Notes under the pieces: model-generated | Databases searched by the model: none | What the model was told of the DNA's origin: nothing | Seen by the model: the letters and a program-made list of their open reading frames with translations, nothing else | Part shown: positions 39,522 through 41,539 of the stretch, piece by piece | Layout of the letters: each line of letters opens with the position of its first letter | Position numbering within the stretch: the first letter of the stretch is position 1 | Translations under genes and position numbers: made by a program | DNA from: CAYPHY01 sp964410625 | Lineage (GTDB): Bacteria; Chloroflexota; Anaerolineae; Promineifilales; Promineifilaceae | Length of the DNA stretch: 41,539 nt | Direction: 5' to 3' | Assembly: GCA_964410625.1 (NCBI GenBank) | Contig: CAYPHY010000043.1 | Location: forward strand, 1 to 41,539

Positions 39522-40207
39522 ATGACAGATTTAGCATTGGAAACCTGCCCCGGCTGTCAGGCACAATTGCCGAGGAGTGAGGGGGCGGTGCATCGTTATA
39601 NNNNNNNNNNNNNNNNNNNNNNNNNNNNNNNNNNNNNNNNNNNNNNNNNNNNNNNNNNNNNNNNNNNNNNNNNNNNNNNNNNNNNNNNNNNNNNNNNNNN
39701 TGCCCCGGCTGTCAGGCACAATTGCCGAGGAGTGAGGGGGCGGTGCATCGTTATATTGGAGCATCGGCCGCCTGTTGGGAACTGTATAGCAACTTACTCA
39801 ACGGTGGCGAACCGCCGTTGGCTCCTGCTCCGGCCGTCGGGCTGCTGGTGGATGCCTATGCGGCACAACATCCCGGCACGCCGTCACCGCAGGCGGTCCA
39901 GTCGGTGGCCGTGCATTTACTGACGTTGTACGGTGTGTTGGTGCGTGGGATGGGACACAATCAGGCGTTGTGGATTCGACGGCGGGCATTGCGTGAGCAG
40001 GGTGGGACGAAACACGGCCGTTTCCATTGGCTGATACCGCCTTCGTTCGCGGGCAGCTTGACAGTGGCAGATATTATGCGAGGAGAGACGGCCGAGGCGC
40101 GGACAGAGCTGGTCGAGCGTTATGTGGATGAGGTGTGGGCAACGTGGGCAGAGCCATACGAACGCGTTGTTGCTGAATGGTACAATCGGTATGTGGTGGG
40201 GGATTAG
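39522..40207 (+). CDS. DUF5946-like protein, interrupted by an assembly gap
   Basis: If the artefact (100 N plus a second 55-bp copy) is removed, the frame is continuous and encodes 176 aa. It starts MTDLALETCPGCQAQLPRSE (Cys-x2-Cys), then GAVHRYIGASAACWELYSNL, LLVDAYAAQHPGTPSPQAVQ, and ends with VDEVWATWAEPYERVVAEWY. This order matches DUF5946 proteins of unknown function. Not a real gene break. Confidence 0.75.
39601..39700. other. 100-N scaffold gap
   Basis: Exactly 100 N. The 55 bases before it (39546-39600) are identical to the 55 bases after it (39701-39755), so the two contigs overlap and the gap is of zero or negative size. Confidence 0.97.
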
Positions 40208-40232
40208 CGAACTGTTGCGCAGATAGTAGAAA

Positions 40233-40276
40233 TAGACAAGATTAACAGAGGGAAAGCACATCCTGTAAATCCTGTC
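40233..40276. repeat. ACAAGATTAACAG / CTGTAAATCCTGTC inverted repeat (family I)
   Basis: A small inverted pair of the widespread 'aacaggattaacagg' kind, 26 nt after the DUF5946-like stop. Confidence 0.45.
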
Positions 40277-40380
40277 GAAGGACCGAAGGTGGTTTCTTTA
40301 CAATGTTCAACTTGGGGTATTCGTTAGAAGTTTGTGATTGATCGGCCGCAACCCGGCAAAGCGGTCTATACTCCCCGACG

Positions 40381-41505
40381 ATGAGGGAAGGACGTGATTG
40401 GTGGCTGAGGTGGTTGGTCTTGCTTCTGTTGCTGGGGGCAGCAACCCAATGCCAGGGCAACGATCAATTGCCGGGCGAAGGTTTGGAAACAACAACGGCC
40501 GAAGTCGTTGCCCCTCCACCCCTGGAAGCGACCGCAACCTCTCCCCCACAGCCACCACAGCCGACGGCTATCCCCACGGCCGTCGCTGAACCACTCGCGT
40601 CGGATGCCGCGCCCACTCCCCAACCAACGCTCACGACACCAGCGACAATTAGCACAACCGTCGCGGCCGTTGCAACGACGGCCGCGCCTCCACCTGAACC
40701 ATCGCCCGAACCATCGCCCACGCCAATCATCTACGTTGTCGAAGAAGGGGACACGCTGCTGGGAATTGCCATTGATCGCGGGACGACCGTAGAGGAAATC
40801 GTCGCGCTCAACCCTGGTCTGCAAGCGGCTTTGTTGCAGATAGGGCAACAAATCATTTTACCGGCGGAAACGGCCGCTGTTGCTCCGACCGACATAGCGG
40901 TTGACACGCTCCCCAGTGGGGTGGAGGTGGTGGGGGTGGGCTGGTATGAGAACCCGGCTGGGGGCTGGTGGGTGTTGGGTGAGGTGGTCAACGGCAGCGA
41001 GCAGGCGATAGAAAGCGTACAGGTGGCGGTGGATTTCCTCGATGCGAGTGGCATCGTATTGCTATCACATCAGGTATGGACGGCCAATAGCATCATCGTC
41101 GGTGGCGGCCGCTCCCCCTTTGGCACGCTGCTCGTCGAAGCACCATCTGAATTTGACCGGGCAGCGGCCAGAGTGGCCGGAGGAAATCGTATGAATAGCC
41201 TCGGCTCGCGTTATCTCGATTTGAGCGTCACAGAAACGGAAGTAGAAACGGCCGAGGAAGCGGACACAGCACTGCTGCGGCTCACGGGCGAGGTTGTGAA
41301 CCAGGGAGCGGCCGTCGCCTCCGGCGTGGTCGTGGTCATCACTGTCTATGGCGACGAGGGAAACGTCACTGGCTATGTGCTGCATGAGCTAGAGGGCGAA
41401 ATCGCCCCCGCTGCCGCCACCTCCTTTGCCATAGATATTGTGCCGCCAGGGGGAACCATCACGGAGTATGCCATAACGGTGCAAGGCATCATCACGACAC
41501 CATAA
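40381..41505 (+). CDS. secreted LysM-domain protein
   Basis: 374 aa. An N-terminal hydrophobic segment (WLRWLVLLLLLGAATQC) is a signal or anchor; the Cys could be lipidated but Gln precedes it, so a lipobox is doubtful. Then ~90 residues of Pro/Thr/Ala linker, a LysM domain (~118-160: YVVEEGDTLLGIAIDRGTTV, IVALNPGLQ, IGQQIILP) that binds N-acetylglucosamine polymers, and two repeated beta-sandwich (FxLYD-like) modules with WVLGEVVNGSEQAIESVQV and RLTGEVVNQGAAVASGVVV. TATACT ends 8 nt before the ATG, and there is no ribosome-binding site. Confidence 0.85.
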   Translation: MREGRDWWLRWLVLLLLLGAATQCQGNDQLPGEGLETTTAEVVAPPPLEATATSPPQPPQPTAIPTAVAEPLASDAAPTPQPTLTTPATISTTVAAVATTAAPPPEPSPEPSPTPIIYVVEEGDTLLGIAIDRGTTVEEIVALNPGLQAALLQIGQQIILPAETAAVAPTDIAVDTLPSGVEVVGVGWYENPAGGWWVLGEVVNGSEQAIESVQVAVDFLDASGIVLLSHQVWTANSIIVGGGRSPFGTLLVEAPSEFDRAAARVAGGNRMNSLGSRYLDLSVTETEVETAEEADTALLRLTGEVVNQGAAVASGVVVVITVYGDEGNVTGYVLHELEGEIAPAAATSFAIDIVPPGGTITEYAITVQGIITTP

Positions 41506-41539
41506 CCGTTTTCACGGCCGACTATACTGCAAAGGCAAA

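Noticed and set aside
39522..39923. Separate 133-aa protein across the N gap
   Set aside because: It is produced by the duplicated 55 bp shifting the frame; the real frame continues from 39522 to 40207 after merging the overlap.

Overview
The window looks like a scaffold of a Chloroflexota bacterium, probably Anaerolineae (Promineifilum/Caldilinea-like). This is inferred from the moderately GC-rich coding, the gene mix (MurJ-like flippase, UbiB-type kinase, YacP-like NYN protein, STAND ATPase, DUF3224, DUF5946, gingipain-like C25 protease), many Pro/Thr-rich membrane-anchored proteins, and a heavily iterated CGGCCG palindrome present in almost every gene. A 100-N gap flanked by an exact 55-bp duplication shows that it is a draft, probably metagenomic, assembly.

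Layout. 1-4300: MITE-like inverted repeat, then minus-strand genes (cupin, SRPBCC, conserved helical protein, MurJ-like flippase, SnoaL-like). 4300-9400: STAND ATPase, then an accessory patch with a three-way mosaic of truncated genes (GNAT / Nudix / RibD_C), DUF3224, a lipoprotein, another gene remnant and an intact Nudix hydrolase. 9500-11060: ECF sigma factor with a zinc-less anti-sigma factor. 11180-12810: tRNA-Leu(CAA), then two paralogous single-TM proteins split by a second MITE-like repeat. 12990-16960: MutL, UbiB/ABC1 kinase, tRNA-Glu(CTC). 17150-19210: DUF4160/DUF2442 pair, EEP-family hydrolase, DinB-like protein and an orphan BrnA-type antitoxin too short for a routine ORF list. 19415-28250: secreted C25 protease, YCII protein, YacP, PcrA/UvrD helicase, M14 carboxypeptidase. 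28470-31620: orphan Phd antitoxin, divergent histidine kinase / response regulator, anchored hypothetical protein.

The most striking system is at 31800-38780. It is a class II lanthipeptide-like (LanA-LanM-MFP-C39/ABC) cluster. The precursor has a canonical mersacidin-type leader ending in a double-glycine motif, but its 28-residue core is Lys14-(Ser-Arg)4-Ser-Lys-Lys-Ser-Arg-Ser, with no Cys and no Thr. The LanM has lost all the cyclase zinc ligands and the cyclase His. In the dehydratase it keeps the kinase-half residues (Asp391, His393, Asn396, Asp408, Glu410) and the elimination Arg (Arg551), but has Gly557 where lacticin 481/CylM-type enzymes have the Thr needed for phosphate elimination. 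Peptide and enzyme have therefore diverged together. The simplest reading is an exported, possibly Ser-phosphorylated, polycationic SR-type peptide rather than a lantibiotic.

A second genome-scale theme is a set of about nine families of short degenerate tandem repeats, usually arranged as inverted pairs. They sit against genes so closely that nine stop codons in this window are inside, or at the first base of, a repeat. Related tracts have also entered reading frames of mutL, ubiB and lanM without breaking them. 38850-41505 holds a toxin-first RelE/Phd module, a DUF5946-like gene interrupted only by the assembly gap, and a LysM surface protein.
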